Shown here: positions 16,073-26,184 of the stretch, in pieces
How the letters are laid out: every line of letters begins with the position of its first letter
Numbering within the stretch: position 1 is the stretch's first letter
NCBI GenBank assembly: GCA_016779935.1
Contig: JADHMQ010000009.1
Coordinates: 1-64,000 of the forward strand
Origin: Flavobacteriales bacterium
GTDB lineage: Bacteria; Bacteroidota; Bacteroidia; Flavobacteriales; UBA7312
Reading direction: 5' to 3'
Length of the DNA stretch: 64,000 nucleotides
The notes under the pieces: generated by a model
Told to the model about the DNA's origin: nothing
Seen by the model: the letters and a program-made list of their open reading frames with translations, nothing else
The model's database searches: none
Program-made: the position numbers and the translations under genes

Positions 16073-19000
16073 ATGAGTAATCGAAGTTTCAAAATCACGA
16101 ATTTATCACTGAAGAATAAAACAACCGTTTTCATTCTAACGGCTTTATTGACACTCTTTGGTATCTTTTCGTATAAATCCATGCCCAAATCCTTGTATCC
16201 AGATATTGTTATGCCAACAATAATGGTGCAAACGGTATATCCTGGAAACTCACCTGCAGATATAGAAAACCTGATTACAAGACCTTTAGAGAAAGAAATT
16301 AAATCTGTAAAAGGCTTGAAAAAACTTACTTCCTCTTCCATTCAGGATAACTCCTCAGTAATTGTAGAGTTTAACACAGATATTGAGCTTAAAGTAGCTC
16401 TACAAGATGTTAAGGACGCTGTAGATAAAGCAAAGAGTGATCTGCCAAGAGATTTGGATATGGACCCTATGGTTATGGATATCGATTTCTCAGAATTCCC
16501 CATTTTGAACATTAACCTTTCGGGAGACTTTAGTTTGGATGAATTAAAAATTCATGCCGAGTATCTCCAGGATGAGATAGAGTCTTTTACCGAAATATCT
16601 AAAGTTGAAATCACAGGACTATTAGATAAGGAAATTCGTATAGAGGCTGACTTATATCTCATGGAGAGTAGCCAAGTAAGTTTTGGAGATATAGAAAGTG
16701 CAATTGCCTATGAAAATACTTCTATTGCAGGAGGAAATGTGCTTATTGGCAATACTAGAAGAATGGTCAGAACATCGGCTGAGTTTACGTCAGCTGAAGA
16801 AATTGGCAACATTATTGTAAAGCATGAAAAGGGAAATATAGTTTACCTCAAAGACATCGCAACAGTTACAGATGGCTATGAAGAAAGAGAAAGCTTTGCA
16901 CGGTTAGACGCACAACCAGTAGTATCATTAAATGTTGTGAAGAAAAGCGGCGAAAACCTTTTGGAGGCAACCAGTAAAATAATGTCGCTTTTAGCCACGG
17001 CAAAATCGACTAATCTACTGCCTCAGAACTTAACCATATCCATTACAAACGATCAGTCCGAACAAACTAGAGATCAATTAAGTAACTTGGAGAACAGTAT
17101 CATTTTTGGAGTAATTTTGGTGGTGCTTGTTCTCTTGTTCTTTCTTGGTTTACGAAACGCTTTATTCGTTGGAATGGCTATTCCGTTGTCGATGTTTATC
17201 AGTTTTGTAGTCTTTGGCGGTATGGGTACCACAATGAATATGGTAGTGCTTTTTGCCCTCATTTTAGCATTGGGAATGTTAGTAGACAACGCTATTGTAG
17301 TGATTGAAAATATTGACCGTATTTATAAGAAAGAAGGCTTGAGTAAGTTCGAAGCAGCAAAACAAGGAGTAGGCGAAATAGCCATTCCTATCATCTCTTC
17401 AACCCTAACGACATTAGCCGCCTTTTTCCCACTCTTATTCTGGGACGACCTCATGGGAGAGTTCATGGGCTATATTCCAATGACATTAATTATTGTATTG
17501 GGCTCCTCACTATTTGTAGCCTTAGTCATAAACCCTGTTTTTGCATCTCGATTTATGCAAAAGGACAGCAGAAAAGAAGTGAATAAACCAAAGCTAAAAA
17601 AGACCACTATTTATGCTGCGGTAATTTCTATAATCTTCTACCTATTAGGATTCCGTATGTTGGGCTCACTAGCGTTAATTTATGGCTTGTTGAACTTATT
17701 GAACAGCATATACCTAACACCTTGGTCATATTGGTTCCAAGACACATTACTTGCCCGTTTGGAAGAAAGATACTCTAGAACATTAAACTGGGCATTAGAG
17801 GGAAGACGTCCATTAAAACTCTTAGCAGGAACCTTTGGGCTATTAATTTTCTCCATTATGTTCTTTGCATTTATGAAACCCAACGTGGAGTTTTTTCCCG
17901 TTAATGAGCCAAAGTACATCAATGTATTTTTGGAAATGCCAGAAGCAACGGACGTTACAGCTACAGACTCCATAGCTCGTGTGGTTGAACAAGACATTAT
18001 TGAGATTCTAAGCCCGTACGAGCATATAGTTTCTTCCGTATTGACTAATGTTGGCGCAGGAACATCTGACCCTAACGAAATGGGTGGAGGTTCAGGAAAT
18101 ACCCCTCACAAAGCACGTATAACCATTAATTTTGTAGAGTTCAAATACAGAGATGGCATCGCTACTGGGGATGTTATGAAAGAATTATCTGCTTCGATGA
18201 AAGAATTACCTGGAGTAGAAATTTCTGTCGATAAAAATAGAGACGGACCACCAATGGGACGACCAATTAATTTGGAAATTACGGGTGAGAATTTCGAAGA
18301 CTTACTCTTTTTGGCCGAAGACATTCAGCAAAAAATTGAGAAAGAGAAAATCCCTGGAATAGAAGGACTAAAAGTCGATTTAGAATTAAGTAAGGCAGAG
18401 ATGCTTGTGCAGATAGACAGAGACATGGCGCGACGATTAGGCGTGTCTACTTCTCAAGTAGGATCTACTATTCGTACAGCATTGTTTGGAAAAGAAGTTT
18501 CTAAATTTAAGGATGGAGAAGACGAATACCCAATCACCTTAAAATTAGCAGATAAGTACCGTTATAACGTGTCATCATTGATGAATCAGAGCATTACCTT
18601 TAGAAGCCAGTCTAGTGGTAGAGTTATGCAAATTCCTATCTCTTCGGTGGCAACTTATACCTACAATAACACCTTTGGTTCGGTCAACAGAAAAGACATG
18701 AAAAGACAGGTAACCCTTTATTCAAACGTAATAGAAGGTTACAACGAAAACGCCATAAATGAGCAATTGAAAAAGCTATTAGCTGACTATCCTTTGCCAG
18801 AAAATTGCGATTTACAATTTACAGGAAAACAGCAAGAACAAGCTCAAACGCAAGACTTCTTGTCTAAAGCATTATTAATTGCTGTGGCTCTTATCACGCT
18901 GATATTAGTATCTCAATTTAACTCCGTATTCAAGCCAGTAATTATTATTATGACGGTACTGTTTAGTACCATCGGTGTATTCTTGGGACTGGCTATTTTC

Positions 19001-19468
19001 AATATGGACTTCGTTATTATTATGACGGGAATTGGGATAGTTTCATTGGCTGGAATTGTAGTTAATAATGCCATTGTTTTAATCGACTACATTGACCTCA
19101 TTAAATCAAGAAAGAAAGAAGAACTTGGCTTAGACGGTTCAGAAGAATTAGATTACCAAAACTCCATAGATAGTATTCGTGAAGCTGGGCAAAAAAGGCT
19201 AAGACCTGTACTTCTTACAGCCATTACAACGGTATTGGGACTACTACCATTAGCTACAGGTATGAATATTAATTTCAGCACCTTGCTAACGGAGTTCAAT
19301 CCACAGATTTTCTTTGGAGGGGACAACGCTATTTTCTGGGGACCAATGGCGTGGACGGTTATTTTTGGACTTACCTTTGCCACATTCCTTACCTTAGTAA
19401 TTGTGCCAGTAATGTATCTCTTAACCGACAAATTAAAGACTAAGATTATATCTAAATTAAGGAGCTAG
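16073..19468 (+). CDS. RND efflux pump permease subunit
   Basis: An 1131-residue proton-driven inner-membrane transporter with the duplicated layout of six helices and a large periplasmic loop. N-terminal 'NKTTVFILTALLTLFGIFSY' and 'YPGNSPADIENLITRPLE' are family signatures. TM4 carries LGMLVDNAIVVIENI (near 400), with one Asp where AcrB has two; VDN is common in this branch. The second half contains 'GIVSLAGIVVNNAIVLIDYI'. It is about 80 residues longer than AcrB, mainly from an insert in the middle (about 500-545) and one near the last helices. Substrates cannot be predicted. Confidence 0.95.
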   Translation: MSNRSFKITNLSLKNKTTVFILTALLTLFGIFSYKSMPKSLYPDIVMPTIMVQTVYPGNSPADIENLITRPLEKEIKSVKGLKKLTSSSIQDNSSVIVEFNTDIELKVALQDVKDAVDKAKSDLPRDLDMDPMVMDIDFSEFPILNINLSGDFSLDELKIHAEYLQDEIESFTEISKVEITGLLDKEIRIEADLYLMESSQVSFGDIESAIAYENTSIAGGNVLIGNTRRMVRTSAEFTSAEEIGNIIVKHEKGNIVYLKDIATVTDGYEERESFARLDAQPVVSLNVVKKSGENLLEATSKIMSLLATAKSTNLLPQNLTISITNDQSEQTRDQLSNLENSIIFGVILVVLVLLFFLGLRNALFVGMAIPLSMFISFVVFGGMGTTMNMVVLFALILALGMLVDNAIVVIENIDRIYKKEGLSKFEAAKQGVGEIAIPIISSTLTTLAAFFPLLFWDDLMGEFMGYIPMTLIIVLGSSLFVALVINPVFASRFMQKDSRKEVNKPKLKKTTIYAAVISIIFYLLGFRMLGSLALIYGLLNLLNSIYLTPWSYWFQDTLLARLEERYSRTLNWALEGRRPLKLLAGTFGLLIFSIMFFAFMKPNVEFFPVNEPKYINVFLEMPEATDVTATDSIARVVEQDIIEILSPYEHIVSSVLTNVGAGTSDPNEMGGGSGNTPHKARITINFVEFKYRDGIATGDVMKELSASMKELPGVEISVDKNRDGPPMGRPINLEITGENFEDLLFLAEDIQQKIEKEKIPGIEGLKVDLELSKAEMLVQIDRDMARRLGVSTSQVGSTIRTALFGKEVSKFKDGEDEYPITLKLADKYRYNVSSLMNQSITFRSQSSGRVMQIPISSVATYTYNNTFGSVNRKDMKRQVTLYSNVIEGYNENAINEQLKKLLADYPLPENCDLQFTGKQQEQAQTQDFLSKALLIAVALITLILVSQFNSVFKPVIIIMTVLFSTIGVFLGLAIFNMDFVIIMTGIGIVSLAGIVVNNAIVLIDYIDLIKSRKKEELGLDGSEELDYQNSIDSIREAGQKRLRPVLLTAITTVLGLLPLATGMNINFSTLLTEFNPQIFFGGDNAIFWGPMAWTVIFGLTFATFLTLVIVPVMYLLTDKLKTKIISKLRS

Positions 19469-19503
19469 TTAAGTGAGTTTGTCTTTACAGATGTTAATTT
19501 TCT

Positions 19504-19511
19504 TATATTTG
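19504..19511 (+). promoter_or_regulatory. Promoter of dxs (TATATTTG, with TTTG upstream)
   Basis: TATATTTG matches TAnnTTTG; a TTTG at 19478-19481 lies 22 bp before it, near the expected -33 spacing. It separates dxs transcription from the efflux operon. Confidence 0.55.
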
Positions 19512-19531
19512 TACCTGAAAAGTATTCCAGT

Positions 19532-21439
19532 TTGAGTTCATTAGATAACATCCAATTTCCTGAAGATTTAAAAAATCTTAAAAGCAGCGATTTGCCTCAA
19601 GTATGTGATGACTTAAGGCAATTTATTGTTGATGTAGTGTCCACTAAAGGAGGGCATTTTGGAGCTAGCTTAGGTGTAGTAGAGCTTACAGTTGCATTGC
19701 ATTATGTTTTCAATACGCCTTATGACCAATTAGTGTGGGATGTAGGCCACCAAGCATACGGACATAAAATCCTAACTGGTAGAAAAGACCGTTTTCACAC
19801 CAATAGAATTTACAAAGGAATTAGTGGCTTTCCCAAGCGAACGGAAAGTGAATACGATACTTTCGGTGTAGGTCACTCATCTACTTCTATTTCTGGTGCT
19901 CTAGGAATGGCAGTAGCCTCGAACTATAAAAACGAAAGTGACAAACAGCACATTGCCGTTATTGGTGATGGTTCAATGACCGCAGGCTTAGCCTTTGAAG
20001 GGCTTAACCATGCCGGTATAGAAAAATCCAATCTTTTGGTAATCCTCAACGACAACTGTATGTCCATTGACCCTAATGTTGGAGCTTTAAAAGAATATCT
20101 AACGGACATTGCTACTTCTCATACTTACAATAAGGTAAAAGATGACGTATGGCATTTATTGGGAAAAGTCAGTAAGTTTGGACCAAATGCACAAGCCATT
20201 GCGGCAAAGTTGGAAAACGCTTTAAAGTCTGCACTATTGAAGCAAAGCAACTATTTTGAGTCTTTAAACTTTAGATATTTCGGACCTGTAGATGGACACG
20301 ATGTAGTGCATTTGACCAAAATATTAAACGATTTAAAAAATATTCCTGGACCAAAGATATTGCATTGCATTACTAAAAAAGGGAAAGGCTATGAGCCAGC
20401 AGAAATGGGAAGCCCTACCAAGTGGCACGCACCAGGATTATTTGATAAAAATACGGGGGAAATTATTAAATCTTCCTCTAATAGCCCTCAACCACCAAAA
20501 TACCAAGATGTATTTGGAAAGACTATTATTGAGTTGGCTAAAGAAAACGATAAAATTATGGGGATTACCCCAGCCATGCCTACAGGTTGTTCCTTAGGTA
20601 TGATGATGAATGAGATGCCAGACAGGGCCTTTGATGTGGGTATTGCAGAGCAACACGCCGTAACCTTTTCGGCGGGTTTAGCCACACAAGGAATGGTACC
20701 ATTTTGTAATATATATTCCTCCTTCATGCAACGTGCATACGATCAAGTAGTACACGATGTTGCCATTCAAAATTTGAATGTAGTATTTTGTCTCGACAGG
20801 GGTGGTTTAGTAGGTGCTGATGGCCCGACTCACCACGGTGTTTACGATATGGCATATTTCAGATGCATTCCTAATATGATTGTTTCTGCACCTATGAATG
20901 AGCAAGAGTTGCGCAACCTGATGTACACAGCACAATTGCCTAACAAAGGACCATTTTCAATCCGTTACCCAAGAGGAAAAGGTGTTATGGTCGAATGGCA
21001 AACACCTTTTGAAGAAATACCAGTAGGAAAAGGAAGAAAAGTTTCTGATGGTAATGAAATTGCTCTAGTGACAATTGGTCATGTGGGGAATTTTGCTCAA
21101 GAAGCCATTTCAGATTTAGACACGTATTCTATAGCCCATTACGATATGCGATTTGTGAAGCCTTTGGACGAAGCCTTACTACACGAAGTCTTTAAGAAGC
21201 ACGATAAAGTTATTACGGTAGAAGACGGCTGCATACAAGGCGGTTTCGGTAGTGCAATCATTGAATTTATGGCAGACCACAACTACAAAGCACAAGTTAA
21301 GCGTTTAGGTATTCCTGACAAATACGTTGAGCATGGTACTCAGCCAGAATTATGGCGTGAATGCGAGTACGATAAACAAGCCATCATCGAAAGCATTCAT
21401 CAGATGGTAGGGGTTAAAAAAGTAGCCACCACAGCATAA
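19532..21439 (+). CDS. dxs: 1-deoxy-D-xylulose-5-phosphate synthase, TTG start
   Basis: This 635-residue enzyme condenses pyruvate and glyceraldehyde-3-phosphate to DXP, the first step of the MEP isoprenoid pathway; it is thiamine diphosphate dependent. The ThDP motif runs from GDGSMTAGLAFEGLNHAG to NDN (about 147-176). 'GHVGASLG'-type and 'YDQVVHDVAIQ' regions are in place, and the C-terminal transketolase domain is complete. No ATG exists near the start. The TTG at 19532 gives the conserved N-terminus and lies 20 bp after the promoter box, so TTG is the likely start. Confidence 0.96.
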   Translation: MSSLDNIQFPEDLKNLKSSDLPQVCDDLRQFIVDVVSTKGGHFGASLGVVELTVALHYVFNTPYDQLVWDVGHQAYGHKILTGRKDRFHTNRIYKGISGFPKRTESEYDTFGVGHSSTSISGALGMAVASNYKNESDKQHIAVIGDGSMTAGLAFEGLNHAGIEKSNLLVILNDNCMSIDPNVGALKEYLTDIATSHTYNKVKDDVWHLLGKVSKFGPNAQAIAAKLENALKSALLKQSNYFESLNFRYFGPVDGHDVVHLTKILNDLKNIPGPKILHCITKKGKGYEPAEMGSPTKWHAPGLFDKNTGEIIKSSSNSPQPPKYQDVFGKTIIELAKENDKIMGITPAMPTGCSLGMMMNEMPDRAFDVGIAEQHAVTFSAGLATQGMVPFCNIYSSFMQRAYDQVVHDVAIQNLNVVFCLDRGGLVGADGPTHHGVYDMAYFRCIPNMIVSAPMNEQELRNLMYTAQLPNKGPFSIRYPRGKGVMVEWQTPFEEIPVGKGRKVSDGNEIALVTIGHVGNFAQEAISDLDTYSIAHYDMRFVKPLDEALLHEVFKKHDKVITVEDGCIQGGFGSAIIEFMADHNYKAQVKRLGIPDKYVEHGTQPELWRECEYDKQAIIESIHQMVGVKKVATTA

Positions 21440-21467
21440 AAAAAGAGCCTCAAGAGCTCTTTTTTTT
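21438..21467. terminator. Bidirectional terminator after dxs and accC
   Basis: AAAAAAGAGC and GCTCTTTTTT pair with a short CTCAAGA loop, with A and T runs on both flanks. It is placed between the convergent dxs and accC genes. Confidence 0.88.
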
Positions 21468-21487
21468 AGTTTTCATCCAAAACTTTC

Positions 21488-22825
21488 TTATTTCAACTTA
21501 AAGGACTCCATAAATTTGGTGGTATAGTTACCGTTTATGAAATCTTCGTTTTTCATCAATTGTAAATGAAATGGTATAGTTGTTTTTACGCCTTCAATCA
21601 CGAATTCTTCCAGAGCTCTCCTCATCTTTGCAATGGCTTCTTCTCTAGTTTGAGCGACTGTAATGAGTTTAGCAATCATAGAGTCGTAATTAGGAGGTAT
21701 AATGTAGTTGGCATATACATGAGTATCAATACGAATGCCATGTCCACCTGGTGCGTGAAAATTAGTTATTAATCCTGGGCTTGGCCTAAAATCGTTATAT
21801 GGGTCTTCAGCATTAATACGGCACTCAATAGCATGCAGTTGAGGGTAGTAGTTTTTACCAGAAATCTTTACGCCTGCGGCTACTTTTATTTGCTCGCAGA
21901 TAAGGTCGTAATCCACTACTTCTTCCGTAATAGGATGTTCTACCTGAATACGGGTATTCATTTCCATAAAGTAGAAGTTACGGTGCTTATCAACTAGAAA
22001 TTCTACCGTTCCAGCACCTTCATACTTTACCGATTCAGCAGCTTGTACAGCCGCTTTACCCATAGCTTCTCTTAGCTCATCCGTCATAAAAGGCGAAGGC
22101 GTTTCTTCTACTAATTTTTGGTGTCTTCGCTGAATAGAGCAATCCCTTTCAGAAAGGTGACACGCTTTGCCTGTATTATCTCCAATAATTTGTATTTCTA
22201 TATGGCGAGGGTCTTCAATGAATTTCTCCATATACATACCATTGTTGCCAAAGGCAGCAGCAGACTCTTGTCTGGCAGAGTCCCAAGCATTTTCTAATTC
22301 ACTGGCTTTCCATACGAGTCGCATTCCTCTACCACCACCACCGGCAGTAGCTTTTAGCATTACTGGGTAACCAATTTCTTTGGCGAGTTTCTTGCAGTGT
22401 GCAAAGTCGTCAATCAGACCATCCGAACCAGGAATGGTAGGTACGCCTGCTTTTTTCATGGTCTCTTTGGCAGCTGCTTTGTCGCCCATGCCTTCAATCA
22501 TTTCTGGTGAAGCACCGATAAATTTGATGCCATTTTCTCCGCAAATTTTTGAAAATTTAGCGTTTTCAGAAAGGAAACCATAGCCTGGATGAATAGCATC
22601 GGCATTGGTAATTTCTGCTGCGGCAATAATGTTTGGGATATTTAGGTAAGATTCGCTTGATGGTCCTGGGCCTACGCATACCGCTTCGTCGGCAAACCTA
22701 ACGTGTAGACTTTCAGCATCGGCAGTAGAATATACGGCTACCGTTTTTATGCCCATCTCCTTGCATGTGCGAATTACTCTTAGAGCAATTTCACCTCTAT
22801 TAGCTATTAATATCTTTTTAAACAT
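21488..22825 (-). CDS. accC: Biotin carboxylase subunit of acetyl-CoA carboxylase
   Basis: The 445-residue subunit carboxylates biotin on AccB using ATP and bicarbonate. The ATP-grasp fold is evident: '[19 protein letters not shown]' at the start, the Gly-rich loop [13 protein letters not shown] (about 160-172), and the catalytic '[15 protein letters not shown]' near 290. Length equals that of E. coli AccC. It lies 9 bp downstream of accB as the last gene of the fatty-acid run. Confidence 0.97.
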   Translation of the reverse strand: MFKKILIANRGEIALRVIRTCKEMGIKTVAVYSTADAESLHVRFADEAVCVGPGPSSESYLNIPNIIAAAEITNADAIHPGYGFLSENAKFSKICGENGIKFIGASPEMIEGMGDKAAAKETMKKAGVPTIPGSDGLIDDFAHCKKLAKEIGYPVMLKATAGGGGRGMRLVWKASELENAWDSARQESAAAFGNNGMYMEKFIEDPRHIEIQIIGDNTGKACHLSERDCSIQRRHQKLVEETPSPFMTDELREAMGKAAVQAAESVKYEGAGTVEFLVDKHRNFYFMEMNTRIQVEHPITEEVVDYDLICEQIKVAAGVKISGKNYYPQLHAIECRINAEDPYNDFRPSPGLITNFHAPGGHGIRIDTHVYANYIIPPNYDSMIAKLITVAQTREEAIAKMRRALEEFVIEGVKTTIPFHLQLMKNEDFINGNYTTKFMESFKLK

Positions 22826-22834
22826 GAATGTATT

Positions 22835-23329
22835 TTAAGAAGGGTCAACTAAAAATAAAGGCTGGTCGTATTCTACTGGTGTAGAATCGTCTACTAATAC
22901 CTTTACAATTTTACCGCTAACTTCAGATTCTATTTCGTTGAATAGCTTCATGGCCTCTACCACGCAAAGGATATCGCCAGGCTTGATAGTATCACCGATG
23001 TTAACAAAGGTTTCTTTATCTGGCGAAGGCTTTCTGTAAAATGTACCAATCATTGGTGACTTTACGGTAATGTATTTGTCTTCCTTGCTACTTTTGTCAG
23101 CTGCTGGAGCTTCTGCTGCTGGAGCCGGAGCTGGTGCAGCTGCTACAGGCATTATTGCCGGAGCACCTTGAGCTACAGGCATTTGCTGAATAATGGTTGT
23201 TTCAGGCACAGTCCCTTTCTTAGCAGGGGATTTGATAGAAATTTTTACGTTATCAATTTCTAGATTTACCTCAGTTGCTCCAGATTTAGCAACAAACTTT
23301 ATTAGTTCTTGAATTTCTTTAATGTCCAT
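22835..23329 (-). CDS. accB: Biotin carboxyl carrier protein
   Basis: A 164-residue BCCP. It has a short N-terminal domain (MDIKEIQELIKFV), an Ala/Pro-rich flexible linker (about 45-80) and a C-terminal biotinyl domain with the biotin-accepting lysine at about 128 in VEAMKLF. The 'SPMIGTFYRKPSPD' segment contains the thumb of the canonical BCCP. It carries the carboxyl group between AccC and the carboxyltransferase. Confidence 0.97.
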   Translation of the reverse strand: MDIKEIQELIKFVAKSGATEVNLEIDNVKISIKSPAKKGTVPETTIIQQMPVAQGAPAIMPVAAAPAPAPAAEAPAADKSSKEDKYITVKSPMIGTFYRKPSPDKETFVNIGDTIKPGDILCVVEAMKLFNEIESEVSGKIVKVLVDDSTPVEYDQPLFLVDPS

Positions 23330-23359
23330 AAGGCGATTTTAATATTTCAAATATATAAT

Positions 23360-24358
23360 TTATTTACTATCGTATGCCCATTTTAAATAAATAGAGCCCC
23401 AAGTAAAGCCGCCACCAAAGGCCGCAAGGATGAGATTGTCTCCTTTATTTAATTGACTTTCCCATTCCCACAAACACAATGGAATAGTAGCGTTAGTGGT
23501 ATTTCCGTAACGCTGAATGTTCAGCATAACTTTGTCTTTACCTACACCCATTCTGTTGGCAGTAGCGTCAATGATTCGTTTATTGGCTTGGTGAGGAACT
23601 AACCAGGCGATATCGTCACCATCTAAGTTGTTACGTTCCATAATTTCTGCAGAAACATCCGCCATACCTTTTACAGCAAACTTGAATACGGTTTGACCTT
23701 CTTGGTGTATGAAGTGCTCTTTATTTTTAATAGTTTCTTCTGATGCTGGACGGACTGATCCGCCGCCAGTCATCTTTAGATAATGACGTCCTTCACCATT
23801 ACTTTTCATGATAGAGTCTTGTACTCCTAAACCGCTTTCATCGGCTTCGAGGAGAACAGCACCCGCACCATCACCAAAAATAATACAGGTTTGTCGGTCT
23901 GTATAATCGACTATCGATGACATTTTATCAGCACCCACAACAACTATCTTTTTATAGCTCCCAGTTTCTATGTATTTCGATGCTGTAGCTACAGAAAATA
24001 GGAAGCCTGAGCAGGCTGCCATTAAATCGTATGCAAAGGCATTCTTTGCTCCAATTTTGTCTGCGATAATACATGCTGTTGCAGGAAAAATCATATCTGG
24101 AGTAGCTGTTGCACAGATGATGCAATCTATCTCTTCAGCACTAATGCCTTTTTTCTCTAGCAAGCCTTCTACAGCAGCAGCCCCTAAGTCTGAAGAACCT
24201 AAGCCTTCGCCTTTTAATATTCGTCTTTCTTTGATACCCGTTCTAGTGGTTATCCATTCGTCATTGGTGTCTACCATCCCTTCCAACTCCTTGTTTGTTA
24301 AAACATATTCAGGGACATATCCGTGAACGCCAGTTATAGCAGCTCTGAGTTTAGTCAT
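23360..24358 (-). CDS. fabH: Beta-ketoacyl-ACP synthase III
   Basis: The 332-residue enzyme starts fatty-acid synthesis by condensing acyl-CoA with malonyl-ACP. The catalytic triad is complete: Cys116 in AACSGF, His256 in VPHQAN and Asn286 in YGNTTNA. The C-terminal glycine-rich '[12 protein letters not shown]' is standard. The start overlaps the end of plsX by 8 bases. Confidence 0.97.
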   Translation of the reverse strand: MTKLRAAITGVHGYVPEYVLTNKELEGMVDTNDEWITTRTGIKERRILKGEGLGSSDLGAAAVEGLLEKKGISAEEIDCIICATATPDMIFPATACIIADKIGAKNAFAYDLMAACSGFLFSVATASKYIETGSYKKIVVVGADKMSSIVDYTDRQTCIIFGDGAGAVLLEADESGLGVQDSIMKSNGEGRHYLKMTGGGSVRPASEETIKNKEHFIHQEGQTVFKFAVKGMADVSAEIMERNNLDGDDIAWLVPHQANKRIIDATANRMGVGKDKVMLNIQRYGNTTNATIPLCLWEWESQLNKGDNLILAAFGGGFTWGSIYLKWAYDSK

Positions 24359-25304
24359 TATTGAAGTTATTTAAAATTTTTGTGGTTAAATCAGCTTCAA
24401 CAACATCAGCAGTCAAAACGATCATATTCTTAATGGCGATTTTGTTAGATATTCCGTGACCAATAACAACGGTTTTGTTTAATCCTAGTATGGGTGTCCC
24501 ACCGTAATTTTCATAATTAAATCGATTGAAATAGTCGTCTTTAATATTTCGTTTTTCAATTAGGTTGTAGATGGATTCCGCTTGCTTCAGTATAACGTTC
24601 CCTGAAAAACCGTCGCAAACAATGACATCGCATTTATCATCAAAAAGATGTCTACTTTCTATGTTTCCACAGAAGTTGAAATCTCTTGAGTCGCTCATAA
24701 GTTCATGAGCGGCAATAGTTAGCATATTGCCTTTTGTTTCTTCTTCGCCAATATTTAATAGGCCTACTCTAGGAGCAGAAACACCGCATACGTGCTCTGC
24801 AAATAGGGAACCTAATATTCCAAACTGATACAGTACATCAGCTTTGCAGTCGGCATTGGCACCGACATCTAAAATTACATTTACTCCACCGTCTAATTTG
24901 GGCAATACGGAAGAGATACAAGGTCTTAAAATTCCTGGGATAGGCTTAACAGACATATAGCCACCGACGAACATTGCACCGGTATTTCCTGCACTGGCAA
25001 AACCGTCGATTTTTCCTTTTTTGAGAAGGTGAAATCCAACAGCGATACTTGAATTAGGCTTTTTGACTAAAGCTTTGGTAGGGTGTTCGCCCATTTCGAT
25101 ATTATCAGGGGCATGAACAATTTCGAAGGAATCTTCTTGTAGGTTGTGTTTTTGTAATTCGCTTTTAATGAGAGTTTCGTCACCGATTAGAACTAAGTCT
25201 ACGTTATCGGCTAAGTTTGGGAGAGCTAGAACACTGCCGTCAATAGTAGCTCCTGGGGCATAATCCCCACCCATAATATCTATTCCAATTCGAACTCTAT
25301 CCAT
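24351..25304 (-). CDS. plsX: Phosphate acyltransferase PlsX
   Basis: About 317 residues. PlsX makes acyl-phosphate from acyl-ACP for phospholipid synthesis. The opening '[20 protein letters not shown]', '[16 protein letters not shown]' and '[11 protein letters not shown]' are family motifs. The frame can be read from a TTG at 25313, but the ATG at 25304 begins where PlsX proteins normally begin. Neighbours rpmF and fabH are its usual partners. Confidence 0.96.
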   Translation of the reverse strand: MDRVRIGIDIMGGDYAPGATIDGSVLALPNLADNVDLVLIGDETLIKSELQKHNLQEDSFEIVHAPDNIEMGEHPTKALVKKPNSSIAVGFHLLKKGKIDGFASAGNTGAMFVGGYMSVKPIPGILRPCISSVLPKLDGGVNVILDVGANADCKADVLYQFGILGSLFAEHVCGVSAPRVGLLNIGEEETKGNMLTIAAHELMSDSRDFNFCGNIESRHLFDDKCDVIVCDGFSGNVILKQAESIYNLIEKRNIKDDYFNRFNYENYGGTPILGLNKTVVIGHGISNKIAIKNMIVLTADVVEADLTTKILNNFNND

Positions 25305-25382
25305 TAAAAACAAAAGTAGATTTAAGAGTTATAAAGAGTCCTAAATCTACAAATTAAAAATTAAACTAAACGACAAGTTTTA

Positions 25383-25568
25383 CTAGGCAGCAACTTCTTG
25401 TGAAACCGCTTCTTTACCTCTGTAAAAACCACATTCACCACATACTCTGTGGTGTAAAACTGGTGCACCACAGTTAGGACATTTACTAACGTTGTGTGCG
25501 GTTGCTTTGTCGTGAGTTCTTCTTTTGTCTCTTCTAGTTTTAGAAATTTTACGTTTAGGATGTGCCAT
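25383..25568 (-). CDS. rpmF: 50S ribosomal protein L32
   Basis: A 61-residue ribosomal protein with the basic N-terminus 'AHPKRKISKTRRDKRRTHDK' and a zinc ribbon formed by Cys30, Cys33, Cys43 and Cys46. It is the zinc-binding (C+) form. It is flanked by the DUF177 gene and plsX, the standard order. Confidence 0.98.
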   Translation of the reverse strand: MAHPKRKISKTRRDKRRTHDKATAHNVSKCPNCGAPVLHHRVCGECGFYRGKEAVSQEVAA

Positions 25569-25581
25569 AATCTAAATCAAT

Positions 25582-26112
25582 TTATTTGTGTTTTATATTC
25601 TTTAAACTTGCCCAACGGGGGTCAATTTCAATCTCTTCTTTTTCTGTTTGTTCTTTAATTTCAAATTGCCTTATGTTTTCTAACATCTCTTGGTTACAGT
25701 CCTTTTCATCGGCATGTGACCGTTTTGAGGGGAGCGATAAATGAATGAATTCGTAAATACTTTGAGCAAGCGATAGGGTATGCTCTCTGGTAGATAGAAT
25801 TATGATTTCGTCACTTTCAGTGCTTTCCACTAAGTCAGAAAATTTTACAATAAGATTAAACTGTTCGTTTAGCTCCTGAAGGTAATGGTCGGCACAGGTG
25901 TCGCAAGGGAGTTCAACATTACCAATAATGTTAAAGTCTAAATCAAGCAATGTTGCCTTTTTATTTAGAGTAATAGCTACTTTTAAAGCGGCCTTTTTTA
26001 ATTCAGAATTTTCGAACAATTCAAAGAACGAGTCTACGATGTCAAAATCAAATTGGTGCGTCCCTAATTTTAGACCCGAAAAAGGAATATCAAAATCTTT
26101 TTCTTTTACCAT
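25582..26112 (-). CDS. DUF177/YceD family protein
   Basis: A 176-residue member of the YceD/DUF177 family, encoded upstream of rpmF in most bacteria and linked to 23S rRNA accumulation in plants and E. coli. Visible features are a CDTC pair at about 71-74 (…LPCDTCADHYLQEL) and the C-terminal 'IDPRWASLKNIKHK', a motif ('DPRW..L..L') common in Bacteroidota members. It is the first gene of the rpmF/fatty-acid operon. Confidence 0.93.
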   Translation of the reverse strand: MVKEKDFDIPFSGLKLGTHQFDFDIVDSFFELFENSELKKAALKVAITLNKKATLLDLDFNIIGNVELPCDTCADHYLQELNEQFNLIVKFSDLVESTESDEIIILSTREHTLSLAQSIYEFIHLSLPSKRSHADEKDCNQEMLENIRQFEIKEQTEKEEIEIDPRWASLKNIKHK

Positions 26113-26138
26113 GAATTCAATTTTTTCAAAGTAGCCTG

Positions 26139-26146
26139 CAAATGTA
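26139..26146 (-). promoter_or_regulatory. -7 box (TACATTTG) of the rpmF/fatty-acid operon
   Basis: TACATTTG matches TAnnTTTG, 26 bp before the DUF177 ATG at 26112. It probably drives DUF177-rpmF-plsX-fabH-accB-accC. Confidence 0.6.
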
Positions 26147-26184
26147 ATAATATTTCATGAAATGAGCTTAAAAAAAGCGTTTGT

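Noticed and set aside
16073-19468. Single Asp (VDN) in TM4 of the RND pump as a lost proton site
   Set aside because: VDN instead of VDD is common in this branch of RND permeases, so it is not evidence of inactivation.
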